Source: an uncultured Phocaeicola sp. (GTDB lineage: Bacteria > Bacteroidota > Bacteroidia > Bacteroidales > Bacteroidaceae). Taken from it: a stretch of 35,118 nucleotides of DNA. Made by a program: the position numbers and the translations under genes. The notes beneath the pieces are model-generated. The model was not told where the DNA came from and ran no database searches. It saw nothing but the letters and a program-made list of their open reading frames with translations. Shown here piece by piece: positions 19,644 to 27,930 of this stretch. The stretch covers positions 1 through 35,118 of the forward strand of contig CANQSM010000029.1 in NCBI GenBank assembly GCA_947626525.1, given 5' to 3'. How positions within the stretch are numbered: the stretch's first letter is position 1; every line of letters starts with the position of its first letter.

Positions 19644-22600
19644 CTGTTGCCATAACTCGGTATAAATAAAAACTCGCCTACATCATTAGAATCTAATCTT
19701 ACCACATCACCTATTGACACTGGGCAAATAATGCTGTTCCAATCTTCAAAGTCACCGTAAGTACCTTTTTGTTCAAAAACTATTTGTCTGTTAATTTTTC
19801 CAGTCATTATTGAAATGTATGTTGTGTTTCTCATCAATACCCAACCGTATTTGCTGATTGTAATATCAGCGTTTAAATTTAAAGATTGTTTTTTACTCCA
19901 ATCAGGGCATATCATTTTCATAATATCGACAGGCTTTGTCAATTTATCATTCAAATACTCCACATTGACGGCTTCTTTCCCGTTCGGGGAAGCGGAGGGG
20001 GTCGGCACCTTAAACGCTTGCGTTCCCGTTGCATCAACATCTTTCGTATTCGAAATGTATAGCGTTCCCGTGCTTCCTTGTTTTATTTTGGCAATTGTTT
20101 TATAACCGGTATTGTTGAATGCTAACGTTGTGTCTCCGTTGAGAAAAAAGTTTGCGAAATTTGAAAACCCAAGATTTCTGCTACCGCCATTAGAGTAAAG
20201 CATGAAGTTTCCTTCAGTGCCAGCTTGAAAGTTTGCAACAACAGTATTATCACTTGCTAAAAATTGTAATTGTTTAGTATTATTTATTTGTACGGTATTG
20301 GTGTGTTTAATGGCGCCTGTAAAAGTTTTCGTTCCGTTAATGGTTTCGGTACCAGTAGTATGTACTACTGCCGGTGCACTCGTCACCCAAGATGTTGTAG
20401 CAATACTTGTATCGTTTGAATTGCTATTAGGATTGATTGTTTTAGCGGAAGCCCCTCCTGTTTTAGGGTCAACAGCCAAATTGATATAAGATAGATGTGA
20501 AGCGCCGTCAGAAGTATGAGCTGTTGCGTGAAGTTCAACAAAATTCGTTCCGCCACTCCCTTTTGCACTGTAAACTGAACCAATTTCTTTGTTATTCTTA
20601 TCGTGCCATTGAATTGTACAATATTGCGTTGAACTAGGGGTAACGGTTTCATCTATTGCAACACTTTTAATTACCGTATAATCAGAGTTAATGACTTTAA
20701 TACCACCAATCGTCTCATTTCCAGTGCGATGCACAACATTCGTTGACGTGGCCGGATTATTAACCCAACCCATGGTGGGAATAGTTTTATTGTTAGATGA
20801 GTTTGTAACAAACGTATGAGATTGATTATTTAATCCTGAATCATCTAACATCACATAACCGTTTACTCCATTATTCGTTATTCGGAAAGTTATGTTGTTA
20901 TAAGGATAAGTTTCACTTGACCCTCCTTCGATATAATTCCTATTATCGAAACGTATTGATTGGTACCCATTCCTATCTATATAACCAGACATTAACCCTA
21001 ACTCTGAGCCGTTTTTATCACAATAAGAAATCATTTTTCTGGTATAATTGCTGTCAGGTTTTTCATCCCTTACGATATGTGTATCTTTAAAATCTAATTT
21101 AGAATCTTGAAAAGTTTTATCACTGGTAATGGTTTGTGCAGTGTTAGTGGTGACGTAATTACCTTTAATCCCCGCAATATCCGTGTCATTGCTTGAAATC
21201 TGGCTTTGCAAATTAGCAATTCCCTTATCAAAATCAACTTTCTTCACTAACTCAACAGGCTTGTCAATGGATACCGTTATATTACCGCTTTTCTGCGTGA
21301 TTGTTCCGATTTTGCAACCGATGAATTGATTCCAGTTCAACGATGAGGTCGATACTCCATTCCATTCCCAACCGCTGAATGTCGTATTTGCAAGGTTAAT
21401 TGTTCCGTTAAACGGCTTTCCTTGTTGAATTAACGCGTCTGTCAATCCGAATCCGACTTTAAAGTCTTTTTCCATTGTTTTTGCATAGCTTTCGTATTCG
21501 TCAACAATATCGCCAACCATAAGCGTCCATTTGCCGTCAAGATACACAATACCGATATTGTATGCCGTGCTTGTGGATAATGTTACCTTACTTCTCAAAT
21601 CAATCAGTAATGTTTCTGCGTTACCAGTTACATATTCATATTGATTCGGCGGGCAGGATATTGAGCCTGCCGATTGACAAACATTTGTATTGTATAATGT
21701 CGTTCCGCTTGTTATATATCCGTTTTCATCTCTGTAATCGCCACTGTTTACATACTTGATATTCGAATAATCTCCCTCGTCCGTTCTTATACCAACCCTG
21801 TACGATTGCAATCTTACTCTTAATATCAATACTTTATTATTTGTTAATAATTCATAATTATCAGTTACACATAACGGAATTAAATAATTACTTCCGCCTG
21901 CTTCCGTTACAGTTGCGCCCGTTGTTAATTCAACTTCCAACAAATTCGTCACTAACGACTTATCAAATACGCCGTTGTTTCCGTTATCCAAAATCAATGA
22001 ATTACCAGATGCGAATCCCGAAACAATCCCTCTGTTGACTTGAATACTTCCGTTTGTGATAAAGTTCGGCTGTTCCGTGCTTTGTTGATACATAAAGTTC
22101 TTTTCGGTATCATACCAAACATCGTTGAGTTTTGCACCACCCGGAGCCGTTGCTGCTTCCGTGTATTTCTCTCGTGCCATTAACTCGCCTTTGTTCGTTA
22201 ATAATACCGTTTTCGTTCCGTCACTCGCAAGAGGTGTATAATTCATAAACGAATCAACCAAATCCGTAAATGTCTCATTTTTCAAATTATTATTTGCGTC
22301 TCGTCCGTTCGGTGCCAAACATTCAAACGTTCCTAAAAAGTGAATTAAATTAACATTAGATGCCGTTGTGCTATTCCAATATACCGTTCCGTTTTTGTTT
22401 TTAAACACGGGAAAATACATACTTCCCGTAAAGAATGTTTCCGCATTTGCCGTGTCGCCTCTTCCTAACAAGGTCGTTTTACCTGCCATAGGCTGTTCAG
22501 TCGTGGCAAAGTTTATATCTTCCGTATATGATTTATTATCTTCGCTAACCTGTAATCTTACGTTTGTCGTTGTCCAAGATAATTTTAAATAATAATTTTT

Positions 22601-23374
22601 GCTTGCAACCAGCGCTTTCGTTCCTTTTTGGAGTTTTCCGCCCAAACAAATATAGAATCGTCCGTCAATAACACCGATTGAATTATCAATGGTCGGTGCG
22701 CAAATCAACACTTGTTGCGTTGTAATATCTCTGCCCGTTTGAATTCGCCAAGCATCAGTAATCTGTGCATTTGCTACATCGGGAAACGGCTTTGTCAATA
22801 CAATATACCGTTGCGGTGAAAAGTTTGATATATCACCCGACGCAATCGTTGTCCCAAAATTAACATAAGCTGCATTATATTTGCTTGAACCCGTCGAATC
22901 ATTACTCTTTAACAAGCAATTCGATATGGTATTCAGGTTAATGTAATTCTCTTCAAGATACTTTTTATCAATGAATAACGATGACAAATTCGCCCAGTTT
23001 ACTGTATCTTCATCAGGCGCCTTGTCTGTGTAATCTCCTGTCGTGTTATAATAAAGGTTAAATGTTCCGTCTGGGCTGTATGATACGATTGAGTTTTTAT
23101 AATATTCTTCGCCTTTAATCCATTCAGGTACGCCCTCCCGATAATTCTCTTTTATGGCTTCACATAATACCTTTTGAACCCCCTGCATTTCTTCAAGTCT
23201 CGGTAATAATGTACCGCTTGTCGTTGCGTTAATCCACCCCGTAAACCACGCAGGCAAGCTTTGAATTGTTTCAGGGTCATTCGAATAAGTCGGATTTCCT
23301 GCTTGATATGAACCGTAAACCCCGTTATTGTTTGCGTCTTTCGCGAATTGCTTTAATAAGAATCTTTTTGCCAT
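19640..23374 (-). CDS. Tail fibre with switchable C-terminal tip
   Basis: A 1244-residue receptor-binding protein. The N-terminal part (1 to about 130) has the LPRLEEMQGVQKVLCEAI segment common to baseplate-attached fibres. The middle is beta-rich, with pectin-lyase or concanavalin-like stretches. The C-terminal third has three related repeats, each opening with a TGNETIGGIKV-type element and closing with a TxxWV or AVNxEYLND element. The last 101 residues form tip A and lie inside the invertible segment. The start has TTGAGG upstream and follows the DUF2612 gene by 8 bases. No chaperone gene follows; lysis genes come next. Confidence 0.88.
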   Translation of the reverse strand: MAKRFLLKQFAKDANNNGVYGSYQAGNPTYSNDPETIQSLPAWFTGWINATTSGTLLPRLEEMQGVQKVLCEAIKENYREGVPEWIKGEEYYKNSIVSYSPDGTFNLYYNTTGDYTDKAPDEDTVNWANLSSLFIDKKYLEENYINLNTISNCLLKSNDSTGSSKYNAAYVNFGTTIASGDISNFSPQRYIVLTKPFPDVANAQITDAWRIQTGRDITTQQVLICAPTIDNSIGVIDGRFYICLGGKLQKGTKALVASKNYYLKLSWTTTNVRLQVSEDNKSYTEDINFATTEQPMAGKTTLLGRGDTANAETFFTGSMYFPVFKNKNGTVYWNSTTASNVNLIHFLGTFECLAPNGRDANNNLKNETFTDLVDSFMNYTPLASDGTKTVLLTNKGELMAREKYTEAATAPGGAKLNDVWYDTEKNFMYQQSTEQPNFITNGSIQVNRGIVSGFASGNSLILDNGNNGVFDKSLVTNLLEVELTTGATVTEAGGSNYLIPLCVTDNYELLTNNKVLILRVRLQSYRVGIRTDEGDYSNIKYVNSGDYRDENGYITSGTTLYNTNVCQSAGSISCPPNQYEYVTGNAETLLIDLRSKVTLSTSTAYNIGIVYLDGKWTLMVGDIVDEYESYAKTMEKDFKVGFGLTDALIQQGKPFNGTINLANTTFSGWEWNGVSTSSLNWNQFIGCKIGTITQKSGNITVSIDKPVELVKKVDFDKGIANLQSQISSNDTDIAGIKGNYVTTNTAQTITSDKTFQDSKLDFKDTHIVRDEKPDSNYTRKMISYCDKNGSELGLMSGYIDRNGYQSIRFDNRNYIEGGSSETYPYNNITFRITNNGVNGYVMLDDSGLNNQSHTFVTNSSNNKTIPTMGWVNNPATSTNVVHRTGNETIGGIKVINSDYTVIKSVAIDETVTPSSTQYCTIQWHDKNNKEIGSVYSAKGSGGTNFVELHATAHTSDGASHLSYINLAVDPKTGGASAKTINPNSNSNDTSIATTSWVTSAPAVVHTTGTETINGTKTFTGAIKHTNTVQINNTKQLQFLASDNTVVANFQAGTEGNFMLYSNGGSRNLGFSNFANFFLNGDTTLAFNNTGYKTIAKIKQGSTGTLYISNTKDVDATGTQAFKVPTPSASPNGKEAVNVEYLNDKLTKPVDIMKMICPDWSKKQSLNLNADITISKYGWVLMRNTTYISIMTGKINRQIVFEQKGTYGDFEDWNSIICPVSIGDVVRLDSNDVGEFLFIPSYGNS
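19945..20001 (-). repeat. 57-bp inverted repeat, right arm, inside the tail-fibre gene
   Basis: Reverse complement of 19300-19356 without mismatch; the match ends abruptly at both sides (base 19944 and base 20002 differ). It encodes the fibre hinge before the tip. The candidate recombination core is at 19975-19992. Sharp edges and full identity in otherwise diverged surroundings point to recent or continuing recombination. Confidence 0.95.
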
Positions 23375-23382
23375 TTTTTACC

Positions 23383-24015
23383 TCAAATATTATCTGTATA
23401 TTGTGCGAACTTACCGTTATTCTCGCCTGAATAATCACCGAAACCTGTCGTAGTAGGATTATACACTGTTGTTGCATAATCCGCAAATCCGAACCATTTC
23501 CCTTTGCCCTGCTCAAATATATCAACGCCTACCGCTGCGGGTCTCGGCAATATATCTTTTTCTTTGAAAAGAAACAATTCAACATCAGACAACGGGAACT
23601 CAAAAACAAATATTTCAACTGTCATATCCTGCTTGTCAATCATATAACAATTTCCCCTGTCTTTGAATATGTCGTTTAAAAATGTATTCATTGATTGTAT
23701 GGCACCGTTCCACCGACTTCCGAATTGCTTGAACTTTATCATTTCCCGAAACTCATCATCGGTCAAAACAAGCGTTTTTCCTAAATTATCAACATATGTT
23801 CTTGTTATTTTATACAATCTTCCCCAAAAATTATCCAACGCGGACGGTACGCAAGTATTGACATCAATTATATCCCGTACAAGCCTGTCTTTCAGATTGC
23901 CGAACCGTTTATCCCATATCTCTGATTTTTTTATCAATAAATCAGATATATTCGTATATCCGAATTGCCTTTGTAAATTGTTTAATGTAATCTCTTTGAA
24001 CGGTGTCTCTGTCAT
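23383..24015 (-). CDS. Baseplate protein, DUF2612
   Basis: A 210-residue protein of the DUF2612 type, which stands after baseplate J in many myoviruses and is considered the counterpart of P2 gpI, linking the baseplate wedge to the fibre. Visible features: an N-terminal FWGRLYKITRTYVDN segment and the pattern LTDDEFREMIKFKQFGSRWNGAIQSMN typical of the family. It overlaps the J gene by 4 bases and precedes the fibre. The tail end (GFGDY and G-rich) may be the flexible contact with the fibre N-terminus. Confidence 0.82.
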   Translation of the reverse strand: MTETPFKEITLNNLQRQFGYTNISDLLIKKSEIWDKRFGNLKDRLVRDIIDVNTCVPSALDNFWGRLYKITRTYVDNLGKTLVLTDDEFREMIKFKQFGSRWNGAIQSMNTFLNDIFKDRGNCYMIDKQDMTVEIFVFEFPLSDVELFLFKEKDILPRPAAVGVDIFEQGKGKWFGFADYATTVYNPTTTGFGDYSGENNGKFAQYTDNI

Positions 24016-25181
24016 ACCAACTCCAACACGATATTACCTTCGCTCAATATGCCGATTTGATTAAGCTTCGGTCTCACAAAATTAGAATAATTGCCTTTCG
24101 TTAATGATACCTGAACGCCCAACACATCGGCAAACGGAAAATTGATATATGCGTTATCAAGATTCGCGCTTGTATACGCCTCGCCAATCCCGATAATATT
24201 TTCCCTGCAATAATTAAGTAATGCGTTTTTAATCTGCGCCTCCAAATCATCAGGCGAATATTCATTTTTACTATACTGCACCTTCGCATATATATCAACT
24301 TCGGTCGGTCTGTCTATCTTATAACTGTATCCGAATCCGACTATCGGGTCATTATATACAACTGTCGTTTCACCGTTGGTCGCTGCACCCAATGTCTTTT
24401 GTTCAGTTAATACTTTGGCAATGTCCGAACCTGCACCGCCCGCAACACACACATAGATTGAATGCCCTGTCAATGTTATACCGTCAATTACCTGTGTCTG
24501 GCTTGTGTAATTTTCACGCCCGACAACCGATAACACGCCGTCAATCTGTGCTATATTATCAACAATGGCACCTAAAATTGAAATGCCCCTTTTATTCAGC
24601 CAATTCGCCGTGATTCGTTTACGGAAATTATTATCGTTTTCGGTATCATATCCCATAATCCCGTCCGTGACATTGTTCACGCTTGATAATCCCGATACGG
24701 GGGTCACAATTGTTCTAACGGTATTTTTTTTGCATAACACGGCGCCGTCTTTGGTGCATTCAGCCATACCTGTGTTGTATCCTGTCACAAGAATACTTAC
24801 ATCATTTAATAATGAGTATTCATTTTCACCGTCCGAAAATATCGTTCCTGTCGGTACCACCGTTCTTGCCGTTCCGTTCAATGTTAAGCTTACAACCGTT
24901 CTTGTGCCTGTTTTCCGTGTATACCCCCAAATCAATGCCGACGCGTCCAATGCGCTACCCTCTGCCGTCATCGGATTCATTGAGTTTATTGCTTCTACGA
25001 CTTGCTCTTGCGCAAAATCCAAATACTTCACATCATTTGCAATCAACTGCCCTTGCGGTGTTGCCGTGTCCAACACTAAATCGGAACTTAAAGCCTTTTG
25101 ATATGCTTCTTGTACATCTGCCAATACTTCCGAATTGTCAACCGTTATTATTCCTTGTTCATTAACACTGAATAAACTCAT
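24012..25181 (-). CDS. Baseplate J-like protein
   Basis: A 389-residue baseplate wedge protein of the gpJ family, which forms the outer baseplate ring and transmits the contraction signal. Family features: ATPQGQLIANDVKYLDFAQEQ in the N-terminal part, GSALDASALIWGYTRK, and the DTENDNNFRKRITANWLNKRG segment in the centre. It overlaps by 4 bases with the gp25-like gene before it and the DUF2612 gene after it, showing a tightly coupled baseplate operon. Length agrees with relatives. Confidence 0.9.
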   Translation of the reverse strand: MSLFSVNEQGIITVDNSEVLADVQEAYQKALSSDLVLDTATPQGQLIANDVKYLDFAQEQVVEAINSMNPMTAEGSALDASALIWGYTRKTGTRTVVSLTLNGTARTVVPTGTIFSDGENEYSLLNDVSILVTGYNTGMAECTKDGAVLCKKNTVRTIVTPVSGLSSVNNVTDGIMGYDTENDNNFRKRITANWLNKRGISILGAIVDNIAQIDGVLSVVGRENYTSQTQVIDGITLTGHSIYVCVAGGAGSDIAKVLTEQKTLGAATNGETTVVYNDPIVGFGYSYKIDRPTEVDIYAKVQYSKNEYSPDDLEAQIKNALLNYCRENIIGIGEAYTSANLDNAYINFPFADVLGVQVSLTKGNYSNFVRPKLNQIGILSEGNIVLELV

Positions 25182-25516
25182 AGCGTCATTACTCCATAGA
25201 TTGAATCAATATCAACTTCCAATGTTGCCGTATCTCTTTCACGGCGAAACCTTATATCATAAATCCCGTTTATGTCTTCGGGCTTTTCCATAATTCTGTT
25301 TTTAATGGCGTTTTTATAGTAATTCTGTCCGCCGACTTTACCTAAAAAATCATTGTCAAAATCTATTCCCTCTTTACGATTAAACGGATTTTCGCCTAAA
25401 CACATACCGATACGGGTCTTTATGGTCTGTGCCAATGCTTCCGCACCCTCCGCAAGCGTTATGTTGCCGTCTTTGATGATTAAATTGTTTCTGTCTGTCA
25501 CATTCAATGTTTTCAT
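25178..25516 (-). CDS. gp25-like baseplate wedge protein
   Basis: A 112-residue protein of the gp25/W type, which in T4 and P2 relatives nucleates sheath assembly on the baseplate wedge. Visible: an N-terminal LAEGAEALAQTIKTRIGMCLGENPFN region, then FDNDFLGKVGGQNYY, and a C-terminal strand pair, in line with the family's helix and beta layout. It lies between the Gp138-like spike protein and baseplate J, overlapping both by 4 bases. Confidence 0.75.
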   Translation of the reverse strand: MKTLNVTDRNNLIIKDGNITLAEGAEALAQTIKTRIGMCLGENPFNRKEGIDFDNDFLGKVGGQNYYKNAIKNRIMEKPEDINGIYDIRFRRERDTATLEVDIDSIYGVMTL

Positions 25517-26238
25517 ATACTCTTAACAACTCCGCTTCCGCCTGTAATCGTTCCGTTCCAAGTACCTGCACTGCTTCCGCTTTCAACCACCACTTGAACC
25601 GAATCGCCTTTTCTTGCTACTTCCTGCCCACCGTCACCGCCTAAATTAACAGCCTGCGCGTTTACGGTCGCATTTTCCGCATTAACCGTTATCGTCTTTG
25701 TTGTTATATTAACACTTTCAGGCAATAATTGCAAAACCGTATCCTTATTACTTATAATTATTCCCTCGCCCTTTGAATTAAAAAATAACGGTATGAAAAA
25801 CCCGTCTGAAAAACTAAATGTTCTTTCGGATCCGATTTTCGCTTCATTCGCTCCAGTCTTTATACCGCTTATATCGTATTTGCTTGCAATCAATAATCCG
25901 AAATCCCCGACATTTACATTGAACTTAATATCGCAACCGTTCCCGTTGAATGTCATTAACGGTATATTATGATAAACCCCCGTTATCTCTAATTCCTCGC
26001 CAAGCGTTGTGACATTCTTTAATACGGGCTTTACATCAATCAACTGTATGTCATTTTGTACCGCTTTTACCGCAACCACTCTTGCCGGTATGCAAGTATT
26101 TACATAACTGTTTATGTACTGCTTTATAGCATTTGTCATCTGCGAATAAAACGAGCTGAATGAACCAATGTTTAAATTAGGTATGTTTGTCATTTTTGGT
26201 AAATATCCTCCCGAATTAACACAAGATTTGTCTGCCAT
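25513..26238 (-). CDS. Baseplate spike protein, Gp138 N-terminal domain type
   Basis: A 241-residue protein. The N-terminal OB-like domain fits Gp138-type spike proteins (PARVVAVKAVQNDIQLIDVKPVL, IPLMTFNGNGCDIKFNVNVGDFGLLIASKYD). A beta-helical C-terminal region with ITTKTITVNAENATVNAQAVNLGG would form the membrane-piercing needle; no metal-binding HxH tip is present. The start is ATG 26238, with AAAGGG upstream, and overlaps the hub gene by 49 bases. It would sit at the centre of the baseplate. Confidence 0.78.
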   Translation of the reverse strand: MADKSCVNSGGYLPKMTNIPNLNIGSFSSFYSQMTNAIKQYINSYVNTCIPARVVAVKAVQNDIQLIDVKPVLKNVTTLGEELEITGVYHNIPLMTFNGNGCDIKFNVNVGDFGLLIASKYDISGIKTGANEAKIGSERTFSFSDGFFIPLFFNSKGEGIIISNKDTVLQLLPESVNITTKTITVNAENATVNAQAVNLGGDGGQEVARKGDSVQVVVESGSSAGTWNGTITGGSGVVKSI

Positions 26239-27071
26239 TTAGCGCCCTTTGTGTCTCCTGTGTGTGATATTGTCTGTATAACATACTTATCAGAGTTTAA
26301 TATGTTAAATCTTTTTGATTGCAATACAACCCGTTGTCCTGTCTTTACACTGGGATTCATATTGATTGACAAATTGCACCCTTGCGGTGTCGGTGTCGGT
26401 GAACCGATAATGTCGGTACTTCTTATCGTAAATGTCTTGTAATTCTCAATATGCCCGTCTTTCCTCTTTAATACGATTTTATTACCCGTTGTGTATATGT
26501 CAAGATTTGACATATTCGCCAAATACCGTAAATGATTTTGCAAGTTTGTATCCATATATGAATAGTTTTCAATCTCAACATCATCAACATCATCATTTAA
26601 AGCGTTTACAAACTCAAAATTGTTTTCACTTGCCAATTCGGAAACAATATCCGATACCCTTTGCGCCCCCTCAACACTAAAACTGAAATTATTGTCAATC
26701 AATGTTTCATAATACGACATTGCCCGTAAACGAATGCTAAAATCAGCATTATCAAGATTCGGCGTTGCTTCTATAATATCCCCCTTAAACACTACCCCGT
26801 GTTTTCCGACAAACCCTGCATCAATGATTACTTCGTTTCGTATCTGGTTAACTTGCCATTGTGAATATGACGTTGATAAATATCCCATTGTTTGCCGTGT
26901 CAATCCGCTGATTTCAATCACTGTTTCATTTACGGCACCCGATACCGTTTCGGACGTGTTAAATGAGATACGCGCGTTTTTATTCAGCCTTGATAAAATA
27001 TTTGTCTTTTTGGCCGTTGCCCGTCCTGCATACAATTCAAGCTTGCAATATCTTTCAGGTATATCCCACAT
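26190..27071 (-). CDS. Baseplate hub protein (gpD-like)
   Basis: A 293-residue hub protein joining the tail tube to the spike, like P2 gpD or T4 gp27. Features: FNTSETVSGAVNETVIEISGLTRQTMGYLS near the N-terminus, LASENNFEFVNALNDDVDD, and the C-terminal VIQTISHTGDTKGAKWQTNLVLIRE, typical of hub family ends. I start it at ATG 27071, whose first base is the last base of the preceding stop (TGATG); a longer TTG start is weak. It overlaps the spike gene by 49 bases. Confidence 0.78.
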   Translation of the reverse strand: MWDIPERYCKLELYAGRATAKKTNILSRLNKNARISFNTSETVSGAVNETVIEISGLTRQTMGYLSTSYSQWQVNQIRNEVIIDAGFVGKHGVVFKGDIIEATPNLDNADFSIRLRAMSYYETLIDNNFSFSVEGAQRVSDIVSELASENNFEFVNALNDDVDDVEIENYSYMDTNLQNHLRYLANMSNLDIYTTGNKIVLKRKDGHIENYKTFTIRSTDIIGSPTPTPQGCNLSINMNPSVKTGQRVVLQSKRFNILNSDKYVIQTISHTGDTKGAKWQTNLVLIREDIYQK

Positions 27072-27388
27072 CACGATATTGTATACTCCGTATCCCAAAC
27101 CAACATATATCGGTCATTAAAGTTTTCAAAATCGGGGTCTTCATTCCCGAACTTATCTTCAAAATAAAAATTACCGCCGTAATTATTATTCGGCAATAAC
27201 GGCATTAAATTATGACATATTATGCCATTTCTTACAACTTGCCCGTTAAAGCTTATATTCGCGCATAAACTGCCGTCGGAAAATGTCCGAAAAGCAAAAT
27301 CAACATAAATGTTTTTCCCGTCTTTGTCTTCCAAATCCGCGCTTATCTCTTGATTCGGTTCGTTTAACAATGTTATCTGGTATCTCAT
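27071..27388 (-). CDS. Baseplate plug-like protein
   Basis: A 105-residue beta-rich protein placed between the Dit-like protein and the hub. The pattern YQITLLNEPNQEISADLED, then IYVDFAFRTFSDG and LMPLLPNNNYGGNFYFEDKFGNEDPDFENFNDRYMLVW, matches phage baseplate plug proteins of related myoviruses. It probably closes the end of the tube near the hub. Start and stop each overlap the neighbours by one base (TAATG and TGATG), showing strict coupling. Confidence 0.7.
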   Translation of the reverse strand: MRYQITLLNEPNQEISADLEDKDGKNIYVDFAFRTFSDGSLCANISFNGQVVRNGIICHNLMPLLPNNNYGGNFYFEDKFGNEDPDFENFNDRYMLVWDTEYTIS

Positions 27389-27930
27389 TATGTCAATCCA
27401 ATCAGGCGCGCAATTCCGCCGTTTATCGTGTCTTTCAATGAATCTTCAACATTCTGCACCGTTTCGTTCATCTGCGGTATCTCTTGAAATACTGCCGTTA
27501 TCTCACACAACCCGTAATTGTCATAGTCTTCTGGTATCTCATAGGATTTTAACGCATAATTTTCATAAAGCCCTGTTTTGGTCTGGATATTCAAGGCATA
27601 CATTCCTTTTATATAATTGTCAAGCTCTGTCGTGATTTTTTTAATCGGGTCACCGAATCCGATGAGGCTTTGCAAAAATGAACCTGCAAGCGAACCCCTC
27701 TTAATAACGCCCTTGATTGAAATCTGCGACGGATTCATATATTTGTAATCTGTTGCCATAATACCGCTTTCGGTCGGGTATGAGGTAATGCTTGCTGTCT
27801 TGCGGACAAAACTTTCAGTCACCGTGTCAAATATCAATATCGGCTTTACATCGGAACCCTGTACCGCATACACCGCATAACCGTTCCCCGTTATCTTATC
27901 AATGACTTTATTTATAATGTCCATTATCAT
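27388..27930 (-). CDS. Tail / baseplate protein after the tape measure
   Basis: A 180-residue protein between the tape measure and the plug-like gene. Features: VKPILIFDTVTESFVRKTASITSYPTE, then QISIKGVIKRGSLAGSFLQSLIGFG and a C-terminal helix. It resembles proteins at this location in DUF3383-type myoviruses, which link the tape measure C-terminus or tube end to the hub (a LysM-less relative of gp53-like proteins). It overlaps the tape measure stop by 4 bases. Exact role uncertain. Confidence 0.6.
   Translation of the reverse strand: MIMDIINKVIDKITGNGYAVYAVQGSDVKPILIFDTVTESFVRKTASITSYPTESGIMATDYKYMNPSQISIKGVIKRGSLAGSFLQSLIGFGDPIKKITTELDNYIKGMYALNIQTKTGLYENYALKSYEIPEDYDNYGLCEITAVFQEIPQMNETVQNVEDSLKDTINGGIARLIGLT

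Larger units (their letters stand above)
19300..20001. mobile_element. Invertible DNA segment carrying two alternative tail-fibre tips
   Basis: Two perfect 57-bp inverted repeats flank 588 bases that contain two back-to-back tip-coding segments. In this orientation the minus-strand fibre gene ends with tip A (101 residues after ...EYLND). Inverted, it would end with tip B (95 residues) in the same frame, giving a 1238-residue fibre. The two stop codons overlap (TAG at 19640-19642 and TAA at 19641-19643). The arrangement resembles the Mu G segment reduced to the receptor-binding tip. The orientation switch is inferred and not observed in this single sequence. Confidence 0.88.

Noticed and set aside
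19640-20001. Diversity-generating retroelement acting on the fibre tip
   Set aside because: There is no reverse transcriptase and no template/variable repeat pair. The repeated sequence is an inverted hinge segment with no adenine-specific differences.
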